From: Taxillus chinensis
Taxonomy: Eukaryota; Streptophyta; Magnoliopsida; Santalales; Loranthaceae
Assembly (NCBI GenBank): GCA_023512835.1
Contig: CM042088.1
Location: forward strand, 17,722,986-17,786,985
DNA length: 64,000 bases
Direction: 5' to 3'
Shown here piece by piece: positions 42,264 to 53,583 of this stretch. Position 1 is the first letter of the stretch. The number at the start of each line of letters is the position of its first letter. The position numbers and the translations under genes were made by a program. The notes below the pieces were generated by a model. That model was not told the DNA's origin and did not search any database. It worked only from the letters and a program-made list of their open reading frames with translations.

Positions 42264-44968
42264 CTAAGGTACATAAGGCTTACTATACTTGAAGATCATA
42301 GTTGCTGCCTTCTCTCTAAGCTCCATTGTCTGCTTCATCGTATAAGTAGTGTGTTGGCTCCACGATTTGTCCATTGTCAAAAATGACTTGATAAAGTAAC
42401 AGACAAAGGCCCCGAAGCTATCTCCATCCAGCTGTTGTGGCACTTGCTTCTTGCCCCGGAATGTCACCTTCAGCTTCTCAGTTGGACCTAAGGGTGTGAT
42501 GCCCAACTCTTCATATAAACCGGCTTTCTTCACAGCTTCAGTTAGCCTGAGACACAGTGGTTCCCATTGATTCTTTCTTACAAAGTGCTCTACTATCTGA
42601 TGAGAATCAATGAGAATCATTTGCTTGGACTGAATCATGAAGACAACCATCATGAAGTGTGGCGACATGATCCGGTACGGAATGAGGATAGTTGAGAGAG
42701 TTTTCCATGGCTTGCTATCCTCGGCGATTCCATCGATGAAGGACTGAATTAGATCCACACCTGGGAAGATAGCCTTCATTCCAACACGGCAGAACTTCAA
42801 ACAAGTGCCCGTCCTTGTATAGAGATGGAAACAGCCTCATCTCTATTTTAGCAGCCCTCGAGAAGTTGTCAATGTCTTCTGTAGTAAAGAGTCCTTTCTC
42901 CGAACAAAGAGTCTGAATGTCATCTGGGGAGAAAGGGTACATTTCAGAAAGATATCTTCTCTCAGCAGAAGACGCTGCATAGGACTTCATTGCTTTGCGA
43001 ACACTTCCATCCGCATCAGAAGGGTCAAACGCCGCATATGATGGGAGGAAGGTGTCAGCTGCGGGTGAGGAGGATGGAGGAGGAGCTGGAGCTGCAGTAG
43101 AGGAGCTTGGTTGAGAGAAGCGACTTCGTTTGGGAATTTGAACTCCCTGAAGCACTGAAGTGGCAGGCCGCTTCTTAGTCCGAGTAGATGGTTGTGGTGC
43201 AGAAGGATCAGATGACACTTTCTCCCCCGGTTTGGCAGATTGCCGGGAAGCAACGAGAGGACGAGCCATCGTGTGCGCCAGGTCCGCGAAGGAGGTAGAC
43301 AATGAATGGACGGATGAGGCGACGAGATCCATTTTCTGCTCCATTGAAGTGGAGGAGTCAGTGAGAGCGGAGAGGAGTTGGGCGCCGAGTGCATCAACCT
43401 TGGCGGCGATGGCAGAAATTTGGGCGCTTTGAGCCTGGGCGTGTCGGTCCAGCTGGGCGGAGAGCACAGCGTCGGAGTGAATCGTGCCAAACGAGGCACG
43501 CCCAAGGACCAACTCTGGAGCTTTGGAGGACTCCCCCGCATGAACAGGAGCGAGAGTGCGCTGGGCAGAGGAGTCCGCAGGAGTATCGCAACAACAGACG
43601 AAGCGAAGGGGCATCCGGAGCATCAGAGGCATCCGGAGCAGCTGACCCGCTTTGACCAGAAAGGTCAACCATGGGAATGGCGGCAGTAGGAGAAGAGGGG
43701 CCAGCCTTAGCAGGAGAAGGACCCCGGGCGGAATGGACTGGGTTGGAGGGAGTAGTGAACGCCACATCTGGAATGGAGGCCGGCGTAAGAAAGCCGTGAT
43801 CCAAGTTCCAGATAATCATTGTCTCCGGGGATTGGGTATGTCGTGTGTAAAACACCCGGAGATCGTTGTCAGGAATGGAGGTAGTGTGGGCAAGGCTAAA
43901 ACGGAGCCATAGGTCCGTTAAGGTGACGGCGGGGAGATGGTCAAGGTAATCTCGGGGTTGAGGTAGGGGAGGCAAAGGGGCTTCCGGAGAAGAGGTCGGG
44001 ACATCAGTAGTGGCGGCCGCAACAGCGGAGGAGGAGGGACTGGGGACATCCGCAGCAGAGGGGGCTGAGGAAACAGCTTTAGGAGCACTGCGCTGAGATG
44101 GCTCCGCAACCTCGGATGGGTCGGCACGAACGCTGTGCTGGGAGGCCCGAGAATGAGAGGGTGCTGCAACGGACCGAATCCGGGAGGATCGGGGTGCAGA
44201 ACTGACGTCAGGGGCTTGGCTGTCGGAGGGGTCACCAACATAACTACCTTGTTGTTCCGAGGCAGGGAGTATGCGGAGAGCTGCAGATGGTCGGCGGGCT
44301 GTCATGTTCCCATCCGGCGTAAGATAACGAAGGTAATAAGCCGGAGGAAATGGAACAGCATCATATCGGGCAAAATGGTCCGGATTAAGATGCCGGAAGA
44401 CAATGCTGAGGATGCGCCCGAAGGAATGGTTCTTGGAACCATTCTGCAGCAACCGAAACAAGAACATCCCCCAATCCATCGGAAGACCTTCAAAAACGCC
44501 GTACATGGCCAGGAGAAGGTCGTACGGAATGGAGTCGAGGGCAGATGTGCGAGCCAGTAAGCATCGACTCAAGATGGTTGCCATACATCGATAGCGACCT
44601 TGGAAGGATTTCACCTTGTATTCCTTGCCTTTTTGTGTGCAACCCATAGAAGCCGCCATTGGATCGGCATCTGGGCGCTGTGGTTCACCAAGAGGTAGGT
44701 GGAGAGCAACGCGGAGAACGGCTGGAGTGATGATGATGGATTCACCGCGGACATAAGAGGTTATGGAATCGGTGGTGCAGCGAATCCGTTGGTAATACTC
44801 AATGATGTCGTCGATAAGAAGATCAACGGGATTGGAGATCAGGTTGAGTATATGTGAGGCTTCAAGGAGAGGGCGAAGCTGGAAAAACCAATCCGGAGGA
44901 TTAGAGACAGCATTCCAATCAACCAGATGGCTAGGATTAACGCCGAAAAGAGAGATTCTGGGTGCCAT
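42264..44968 (-). pseudogene. Extra ORF of element C: plant-transposon-type domain plus Ulp1-like domain lacking its Cys
   Basis: It starts MAPRISLFGVNPSHLVDW at 44968. The first ~260 codons form the N-terminal domain, with ITPAVLRVALHLPLGEPQ and FQGRYRCMATILSRCLLA. A long Ser/Pro/Ala linker follows, then a coiled segment (AQSAQISAIAAKVDALGAQ), a basic patch and a second low-complexity run. A frameshift near 43600 moves it to 43767-42715, and another near 42780 to 42800-42264. The last frame aligns with the Ulp1-like domain of A: MSPHFMMVVFM keeps His and MILIDSH keeps Asp, but QQLDGDSFGAFVC has Phe (codon 42414-42416) where A and I have the nucleophilic Cys. It is therefore a predicted non-catalytic homologue. 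It sits between pol and the purine tract. Confidence 0.82.
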
Positions 44969-45091
44969 TACAAATGAAATTTGAAGGACAAGAGGAAAGG
45001 TGAGGTCTTGGCGATGGAAGGAGCAACGAGAGGTTTAGGGATTTGAAATGAGCAATACTCGTGCTTCGCAGGAATGATCAGAACATATAAG
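44969..45091 (-). promoter_or_regulatory. Candidate promoter and leader of the element C extra ORF
   Basis: On the minus strand a TATA-like CTTATATG (45091-45084) is followed by AAATCCCTAAACCTC (telo-box-like) and a CT-rich stretch (CACCTTTCCTCTTGTCC) just before the ATG. The arrangement parallels that of element A at 2381-2548. Confidence 0.4.
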
Positions 45092-45926
45092 ACCGAGTCC
45101 GCAAATGTCAGCGGGCCTGGGAATGTGCGAGTGAAATAGGGACCCGCTTGACAGCTGATGTCATGAGTCTGGATATCGATGCGCCTCCGAATAAAACGAT
45201 GTCGTGGAGACCGCATGACTAAGTAAGTGTAACAGCTGGTTGCCATCCAAAGAAGTGTCTGTGCATCCCGAGATTGGCATTTAATGAATCATCATGATTC
45301 CTACTCAAAAGCACGTGACAGATAGGAATACTTGGATTGTTGCAATTAAACTGTGTCAAGAGTCCGGATGAATGAACCGACAATCATCCAGAAGAAGTAA
45401 TAGTCGAGGAAGAGTATCCGGATGAAAAGTAGACTGTGCCCGTAGTAGACAGAGTTCAGTGAGAGAGTAAAGTAGATTTCTTTGCAGTCAATAAGTCGAA
45501 GAGAAGAGAAGTACCACAACACTTCAAATCCAAGACTATGGACTAGATTTATCGATACGGTTGCAAAGAGAATCTGAACCTGTAGCTAATAAAAGAGATG
45601 AACTGAAAATACAAAAGCTTAACAGGCAAGGATTAGTACGGATTAGGGAAAATAATCAGTGAAAAACGACATAATCCGAACTAATGAGAAACAAAACTTA
45701 TGCATTACTAAGCATGCGAGAGACATACACATACGTAAGAATGATCAATATTACTGAATTAAGGCATATGTCAGATAACAATACACAAGTTCATATAGGT
45801 CAACATAGCGAAACTGTCTTGCTGAACAACGTAGCTAAGATTAATTAAAGATCATATGATTTGATCAAACTAGGATTCATGAGTAAAAAATGAGCAAGCG
45901 GACACATGTCAAATGCAAGCAATTGA
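45092..45926. other. Non-coding spacer of element C where RNase H is missing
   Basis: No gene-like frame is present. By comparison with A, RNase H should follow RT here, but the coding sequence stops at GTCQFLG near 45980 and the rest is AT-rich sequence of unknown origin. Confidence 0.6.
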
Positions 45927-48242
45927 TTATCCGATTAAAATGCATGGTTGAAGAAAGGAAAAACATCCAAGAAACTGACATGTACCACTTGTGCTCTTCC
46001 TGTCGATGCGACATCCAGCGAAGTCGGCATCAGAGTATCCGGATAAGGTGAAGTTGGACTCCTTTGGGTACCAGAGTCCCAAATTCATCGTTCCCTTGAG
46101 ATACCTTAATATCCGTTTAACATGAAGCATATGTGACTCCTTGGGATTCGCCTGGTATCGTGCAAAGATGCAAGTTGCAAACATAATGTCTGGGCGACTT
46201 GTTATAAGATACAGCAAGGATCCGATCATCCCTCTGTAGTCAGTCACATTTACTGATATGCCGTCAACATCTGGATCTTACTTGGCACTGACAGGCATGG
46301 GAGTTTTGACGGGAGATGAACCTTCCATACCAAACTTCTTAATAAGATCGCGAGTGTACTTAGCTTGATTAATGAAGATTCCTTCCTTTAATTGTTTAAC
46401 TTCTATTCCAAGGAAGTAGGACAGTTCTCCCATCATGCTCATCTCAAACTTGCCTGTCATCAACTTAGCAAACTCTTCACAAAGCTTCGGATTCGTTGAT
46501 CCGAAAATGATATCATCCACGTATATTTGTACGATCAAAGTGTGTCCTTTCTCTTTTCGTAGAAATAGGGTGGTGTCTATCTTCCCTTTTTGGAAGTTGT
46601 GAGCAAGTAGGAATTCTAACAGTGTGTCGTACCAGGCTCTTGGAGCTTGCTTCAAACCATATAAAGCTTTCCGAAGCTTGTAGACAAGATGTCCTGCCTT
46701 AGGTTCAATGAAGCCGGGAGGTTGTTCAACGTACACCTCCTTTTGAAGATCTCCATTCAGGAATGCGCTCTTGACGTCCATTTGATAAACTATGAAGTTT
46801 TTATATGAAGCATACGCCAGAAACATTCGGATTGCCTCAAGTCTTGCTACCGGAGCAAAGGTCTCATCATAATCTATTCCTTCTTCTTGACGATATCCTT
46901 TGGCTACCAGTCTGGCTTTGTTCCGGATTACTATTCCATCCGTATCAAGCTTGTTCCGGAACAACCATTTAACGCCAATGACTTGCTGAGACTTAGGCCT
47001 TGGTACTAAGGTCCACACATTATTTCTCTTAAATTGATTCAGCTCTTCTTGCATGGCTTCTATCCAATTCGAATCCTGAAGAGCTTCATCTACCACCTTT
47101 GGTTCTATTTGAGATAGAAAACACGAGTAAAGACTCATGTTGGAGGTGGCTGCTCTTGTTCTCACACCAACAGTAGGATCACCAATCACTTGATCTGAGG
47201 GATGGTTTCGAGTCCATCTGTAATTCTGTGCATGTGATAGATGATCTTGAACAATTTGAAGCTCTTCCAGATTAGGTGGTTCAGTTGTATCCGCTGGTTG
47301 AGCTTCGTCCGGACTAGATGTTTCCGTATTGAGAGGTACGGTTGAACTAGATGGTTCTTCAACACTGTTTCTTTCAGTGTTAACTAGTCCGGACGGACTT
47401 GAAGGTGCTCCGGAATTTTGGGTATCCGTAGGAGTATATCCGGAGCTAAATGGTAGTCCGGAGTCCGAGTCATCTGTAGCATCATCCATATAATTTCTTT
47501 GTGCTTCGCTGATGCCATGTGGTTGGTCAAGATGTGTAACAGGAACATTCATAAACTTCGAATAATCGACGTTACTGTCCATGACCTGCACATTAGAACT
47601 TGAAGAACCGACTTTTGACCAATCAAGGTTAGCTTCATCAAAAGTCACATGGATAGATTCTTCAACTTTGAAAAGTTTTCTATTGAAGACCCGATAAGCC
47701 TTGCTATGTAATGAGTACCCGACAAAAATCCCATCATTAGATTTTGGTTCAAATTTATTCCGGGTCTCTTTGCCATTTATCAATATATAGCAAGTACACC
47801 CAAAAGCTCTGAAATGTGAAATTGAAGGTTTTCGTCCTCTCCACATCTCATAGGGTGTTTTCATGGTAGATTTATTTATTAGAGTTCTGTTCTGAACATA
47901 GCAGGCAGTGGACACAGCTTCAGCCCATAGACTGAGAGGAAGCGTTGTCCCCGCTAACATGGATCTACCAGCTTCAACTAAAGTACGATTCTTGCGCTCA
48001 GCTACTCCATTTTGTTGTGGAGTTCTGGGAGCAGAGAAGTCATGCTGTATGCCCTGTTTAGAATAATATGATCTCATTTCTGAAAAGTCAAATTCTGTAC
48101 CATGATCACTCCTGATGCACTTTATGCTCAGTCCTTGTGAGTTGCTTATCCAGTTGAAGAGATCTACTAGATGCTCAAAAGTTTGATCCTTTGATTTCAG
48201 GAACATCACCCATGTGTATCTGGTGAAATCATCGATAACCAC
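45927..48242 (-). pseudogene. pol: Element C pol: integrase core, RT and truncated RNase H
   Basis: The 654-codon frame (48242-46278) covers the integrase core ([25 protein letters not shown] with the catalytic Glu), the copia [13 protein letters not shown] segment, an acidic linker and RT ([23 protein letters not shown]). After a stop at ~46276 it continues at 46247-45927 with [17 protein letters not shown] and the RNase H start SDADFAGC, then ends. RT and integrase motifs look intact; RNase H lacks its last two thirds. Confidence 0.9.
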
Positions 48243-48306
48243 TAGGGTATATCTCCCTGACTAGTGACGGAACAGATATAGGACCACATAGGTCCATATG
48301 AAGAAG

Positions 48307-48924
48307 TTATAGAGGAGCAGTTATTGAATTAACTGATTTGCTCTTAAAGCTATGTTTGGTCTGTTTGCTTAATTGGCATTCTCGACAGAGAGAGTCTCTG
48401 GAGAACTTGAGTTTAGGTAGACCAGTGACAAGATCAAGTGACGCTAATTTAGACAAAGTCTTAAAGTTTAAATGTGCGCATCGCTTGTGCCATAGCCAAC
48501 TGTCTTCATCTCGATGCTTTAGTGAGGAAGCATACAGGGTCGAAGAATTATTTCTTAAGACCACCGAGTAAATGTCCCCATCTCTTGATCCGGATAACTT
48601 AACTTCTCCGGATAAGTTTTCTCTTACTATACAGGTGTTGGACAAAAAGGAAACAGTAAATCCTTTGTCACATAAATTACTGACACTTAGCAAATTATGC
48701 TTTAAACCTTCGACTAGTGCAACTCTAGTGATTGATACACAGCCGTTAGTTAAGGTGCCATACCCGACAGTCTTACCTTTGCTGTTGTCGCCATATAAAA
48801 CGGATGGACATTGTTTATCATTAACTTCTACAAGCAGAGTCTGATCACCCGTCATATGTCCGGAGCATCCACTATCAAGGATCCACTTGCTTTTATTGAT
48901 CTTTAACTTCAAGTGATCCGGCAA
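48307..48924 (-). pseudogene. pol: Element C protease and integrase zinc finger
   Basis: The protease motif WILDSGCSGHMTGD is intact. LKHNLLSVSNLCDKG and the integrase zinc finger HKRCAHLNFKTL ... CRECQLSKQTKH (HHCC) follow. The frame stops (TAA) at 48307 just before LLHMDLCGP, and a frameshift leads to the next ORF at 48242. Confidence 0.88.
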
Positions 48925-48957
48925 TGCATTCCAGAGATACTCCTGAAAGACAACAGT

Positions 48958-51260
48958 TTACACTTTTGGTGCCCAAACTTGTTTCGGGCGGTTAGAGAGA
49001 GCAGCATTATTGTCAACATTTACGGATTTGATTTTGTTAGGACTTTTAGCTCTCCAAGTTGACTTTAGCTTGTTAGTTTCAGCTACCTCTTTTATTTGGG
49101 TTTTCTTGGGAGAGATACTCCTTCGAGTTTTAGATTTTGTTTTGCTCGAAGAACCCTTTTTGTTTGACTGATCTTTATTGATATGAAATTGATTACAAAG
49201 CCAGTTATCAGATAAACTCCAACATTCATAGTGATAATGACCTATTTCCCTACAGATGGAACAAACACTATAATGTGAAGTACAAACAGGGGATACAGGT
49301 CTCTTAGATTTTACAGACTTTCTACTCTGTTCCCTGTGGCCTAATCCATTGCGTTTGGGTGACGCGCTCTTGGCCCTAGATGCATCAGCCTTAGCCTTGT
49401 CTTTCTTTTTGGGTGCTACAGTTTTGGCTTTACCTGCAGCAGCCTTCCCTTCATCTTTAGTTACGGGTGCTACTGCTTCGGGAAGTGCAGTAACAGCCTC
49501 GACTCCATAGTCATAAACTATGGTGCCACCTGAAATGAAACCATCCAACGGTTTAGATGTACTAACAGGATATAAGTTGGTTAGTTTAGGAGTGAAATCC
49601 GGAGGACACTCAGTAGCTTGAGCTTTGGATGTTGATGACTCGGAACCTAGGCCAGGTTTGACTCGGATGTCGTCAGGATCAGTCCTAAAGGTAGAGGCTA
49701 TTTCTCCGGATTTTAGCCACTTACGATTTATTTCCTTTTCCTGTTCTAGTTCATTTTCGAGTCTTTTCACTATAACTTTTAGGCCTGAGAGATTGGTATT
49801 TAACAAATGATTTTCAGCTCTTAGATCGTGATACCAAGCTTCTTTTCCTCTGAAGTCAGTGATGTCCTTTTCGAGTCTATTAATAGTAAATTCAAGACGT
49901 TTATTCTGACTTTTCATATCTTTGTACATTTGAGTAATTATTAGTCTCTCATTCTTTTCATGATCACAAGCAGTAGTAAGAGATTCTAATTTACTCAGGA
50001 GCTCAGAGATAGAAGGTACCTCAGTATTTGCCATGAGGCAGACGTTCGACTTAGTGGTTAGCTCATCATCCGAGGATTCCTCCTCTTCTTCCGAGCCACT
50101 CATGTATTTTGTCACGAGCGCCTTCCTCTTGTTCTTGCTATTGTCTGAGGTGGAGTGGCGAGGAGTTACCTTGTCACTTTTCTCGGCCACTTTTGATTTG
50201 GACTTGCATTCCTTGGCCCAGTGACCGGTTTTCCCACATTTGAAGCATTCCTGGGAACTCGACTCCGGTCGCTCCTTCCTTTGGAAAGATGATGATGAGC
50301 GTCTCCTGAACCCTTTTCTGCTTTTCCGTAGGAATCGCTCAAAGGATTTGACAAGAAGTGCTATCTCCTCCTCCTCGTCAGAATCAGAATTCTCGGACAC
50401 GTCCGTATCATCATTCCTCAGTATGTTTAGATATTCTGTAGCTTTGAGAGCTACCCCCTTTTCTTTCCGAGCTATTTTCTCATCCCGGTCAGAGTACTTA
50501 AACCTGACTTCGTGAGTCCGCAGCTCTCCATATAGTTCTTCAAGGGGAACATACTCGCGTTCTTGTCGATTGCATCTGGAGTTGTTTGGAGTAGTAGCGG
50601 TCCGGCAAGGAGCGAAAGAACTTGTCATTGATCTGGGATTGAGAATAGTGCTCATTGACGGTCTTCACTCAAGAATGAGCTTGCCGAATCTCCGATAGAT
50701 GCTTTCAAGTGATTCGCCCGGTTTATGATTGAAACTCTCAAAGTTCCGTCTCGAGAGTACAGATCACGTTCGCATCTGGGACCGACTCCCCTCATAGAGG
50801 ATTGTCGGTTTGTCCCAAACGGCTTTTGCTTGTCGTGCAGCCCTGGACGTCCGTGAAAGCCTCGGAATCCAAAGACGATGTAACATAAGCCGAGCCTTTT
50901 CACTAGCGCACCGCCAGGCTCTTTCATCGTTGGTAAGTTCAAGCATCCTGTCTTTGGCCTCCTAACTCCATGTTCTCCGATAGTCATCGGAATTGGAATC
51001 TCCTGATGAAGACATGGCCACATAAGATGATCATGGCATACCATAAACATCTTCATGCGAGCTTTCCACTGGGAGAAAAGCTCAGGTGTGAATTTGGGCG
51101 GTTTCGTCAGAGTAAAGCCAGAACTCCGTGGTTGAGAAGCGTTGGCAGCAGCAGGTTGAGGTGGGTCGACATTTTCACTGCTGCTTCGATTCGGGATGGG
51201 CTCCTGTGCACCTCCAGAGTTAAGGCGAGTGTTGAATAGCATACTGCTTTCTTCGGCCAT
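48958..51260 (-). pseudogene. gag: Element C gag, Sirevirus type, frameshifted
   Basis: It starts MAEESSMLFNTRLNSGG at 51260, with the capsid motif PPKFTPELFSQWKARMKMF. A frameshift near 50940 moves the capsid to 50946-50764 (KAVWDKPTILYEGSRSQ), and others follow before the 565-codon frame at 50655. That part has EELYGELRTHEVRFKY, a first zinc knuckle CFKCGKTGHWAKEC, a Glu/Ser-rich tract, a coiled coil and a second knuckle CSICREIGHYHYEC. The two-knuckle, coiled-coil layout matches gag of A. Confidence 0.9.
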
Positions 51261-51306
51261 CTCTGAGATTGAAAGAGTGGATCTCTACTTAGAACAAATA
51301 GAACTT

Positions 51307-51318
51307 GCTCTGATACCA
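51307..51318 (-). other. Primer binding site of element C (initiator-Met tRNA)
   Basis: On the minus strand TGGTATCAGAGC lies two bases inside the 5' LTR. Confidence 0.9.
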
Positions 51319-51320
51319 CT

Positions 51321-52598
51321 TGATGGTGCCTTGGAGCCTAGAGGGGGGTGAATAGGCTCTTATCGAAACTCTTTTCTTTCTCTTAAGACACAAACACTTA
51401 TCTAGTTAAGTGATGAAATCACTGCGGAAGATAACTAGATAGTGGAAATATTTTGTTTTATTATCACAAGATAAATACAACAAAATAGAAGCAAGACTCT
51501 CTTACACTCTGTTTACAAATGAACTCACACACTAGCCAAATTCTTTCTTTCAAAAACACTTGTGAATACACAGGGTTAATCTTTTTTTACAAATGCACAT
51601 GCGCGCTCTTTTTCACAAATGTACAAGTATGAATATTTATACAAAACATTCCTAAGAGACAACCTTGGAACTTGTAGTTTCGGAATGCGTTCAGCACTAA
51701 CTATCCCTCGGTAATCTCTCTGCCTTGACTGCTGCGGTTTGTGGAGCTCAAGATCTTGAGTTTGAAGAGTATAAGTGCGTTTGTGAGTTCCACAATTAAG
51801 GTTGTGTCCACATATCTGGGTGATCCACGTGTAAGATTCTTCAGGTTCTCAACGAGTTTGTCTTACATCGGGACACCGTGAGCTGATAACTTTAAATGCG
51901 GTTGAGTTGAAGCAGTATCTTCTTGGTCCGGTGTAATTTTCCTTACTCCGTAGCTAATGAAGCTCGGAACCTTACTCCGTGTCAGTGATTGCTTACTCCG
52001 TATCTATTTGGTACTGGAATCCTTAGTCCGTGTCAGCGCTTCCTTACTCCGCATGTAAGTTCCTTACTCCGTATGTAAATTCCTTACTCCCTATGTAAGT
52101 TCCTTACTCCGGGCGAGTCTAAGGGATCGGAGTGCTTACTCCGTACTAGCGCTTCCTTACTCCGTATGAGTAAGTTGTCCGGATTCCTTACTCCGCATCT
52201 AATTTCCTTACTCTGTGTCTAATAAAGACTCGGGTCCTTATTCCGCATTTGTACTTCGTTACTCCGCATGTATGGAAGACTCGGATGCCTTACTCCGTGG
52301 CTTCTTTTACTTCGTGCGACCTTGTAAACCAAGACTCTTACTTAGCGTCAATTTGACTTAGTCCGCATGAATGTTCCTTGTTCCGTATGTATTGGTGACT
52401 TGGTTATTTACCAAGTGTTTGACGACACTCACTCTTGTCCGGATCAGGATTATGTATCCTGTCCTTAGCTTTGCTCTCACGAGTGTATCTCCGGATTAAT
52501 AACATATCTTCTGCAACGATCAAAGAAACACAAAAAATCTCAGATCAAATTACATAAGGCTTTATCAGCATTATCCAAATTCTGGGCTTGATCCAACA
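51321..52598 (-). repeat. 5' LTR of element C, 1278 bp
   Basis: On the element strand it runs TGTTGGATCAAGCCCAG ... CTCCAAGGCACCATCA. The CGGAGTAAGGA-type repeat block lies at about 51945-52300. The CGGAC duplication follows at 52599. Confidence 0.93.
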
Positions 52599-52603
52599 CG
52601 GAC

Positions 52604-53583
52604 GACAGAAGGGGCGCATGTACCTGCTCGCTAAGGCTAACAACCTTGAAACTAAGGCCTTGGTGGACACAGGTGCAACCAATAATTTCATCTCAAAGTG
52701 GAGGAAGCTCGTAGATTGGGGATAGTCTACAAGGAAGAGAAGGGCTGGATAAAGGCGGTGAACTCTAGTGCTAGTCCAATCTATGGTGTGGCTCGAGGTG
52801 TCGAGCTAAGTATTGGCGAGTGGAGAGGCAAGGTGAATCTCTCTGTGGTGTTGATGGACGACTATCCCATGGTGTTGGGGATGGAGTTCATTGACCAGGT
52901 GCAGGCAATTCTGATTCCTAGCACCAACACAATGTACATCATGGACAAGGGGAAGACGTGCATGGTGAAGGTAATGAGGGAGGAAGAGCTCAAGGCGAAG
53001 TCTCTTTCGGCGCTCCAACTGTCCAAAGGAGTTAGGCAATAGGAGCCAACCTTCATTGCCATGGTGAAGGAAGGATGCCAAAATGTTGGGGAGGAGCCCC
53101 CAACGGAAGTGAAGGCGGTCCTTGAAGAGTTTGGAGACGTTATGCCACCCGAACTCCCCAAACAACTTCCGCCAAAGAGGGAGGTGGACCATAGGATCGA
53201 GTTAGAGGCCGGTGCAAGGCCCATTGCTACGGTGCCCTATCGGATGGCACCCCCGGAGTTGGAGGAACTTCAGAAACAATTGAAGGACTTGTTGGATGTC
53301 GTGTTCATTCGGCCATCCAAAGTGTCATTTGGAGCACCGTTGTTGTTCCAAAAGAAGCACGATGGGTCGATGCGGTTATGCATTGACTATAGGGTGCTAA
53401 ACAAGATAACAATAAAGAACATCTACCTCATTCCACTCATATCTGACCTATTTGATCAACTTGGTGCTGCGAGATGGTTCTCAAAGCTAGATTTGCGGTC
53501 GGGATATTGCCAAGTGCGGATAGCCAAAGGTGATGAGGCCAAGACGGCATGCATCACAAGATATGGCTCTTACGAGTTCTTGG
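52604..53583 (+). pseudogene. pol: Element D: chromovirus-like protease and RT start, right half
   Basis: It continues the frame of 31874 with KGRMYLLAKANNLETKALVD, then DTGATNNFISK (protease active site). After a frameshift comes the protease end (YPMVLGMEFIDQV). A stop at 53040 precedes the RT start: [40 protein letters not shown] and [15 protein letters not shown] (first catalytic Asp). RT breaks at YEFLVI, where the LTR of element I is inserted, so the DD pair is absent. The style resembles CRM/Galadriel-type chromoviruses, but I cannot fix the clade. Confidence 0.85.

Larger units (their letters stand above)
31875..52598 (-). mobile_element. Element C: full-length Sirevirus-like copia with nested Tekay insertion
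   Basis: It is bounded by a perfect target duplication CGGAC (31870-31874 and 52599-52603). Both LTRs are present: 5' at 51321-52598, 3' at 31875-32866 plus 41808-42120. Minus-strand order is LTR, primer site, gag, protease, integrase, RT, spacer, extra ORF, purine tract, LTR. RNase H is missing. Element F lies within the 3' LTR. The LTRs are very similar to each other, so C is young relative to the others. Confidence 0.92.

Noticed and set aside
42715..43767. Overlapping plus-strand ORFs at 43160-43689 as separate genes
   Set aside because: They are antisense shadows of the low-complexity linker of element C's extra ORF.
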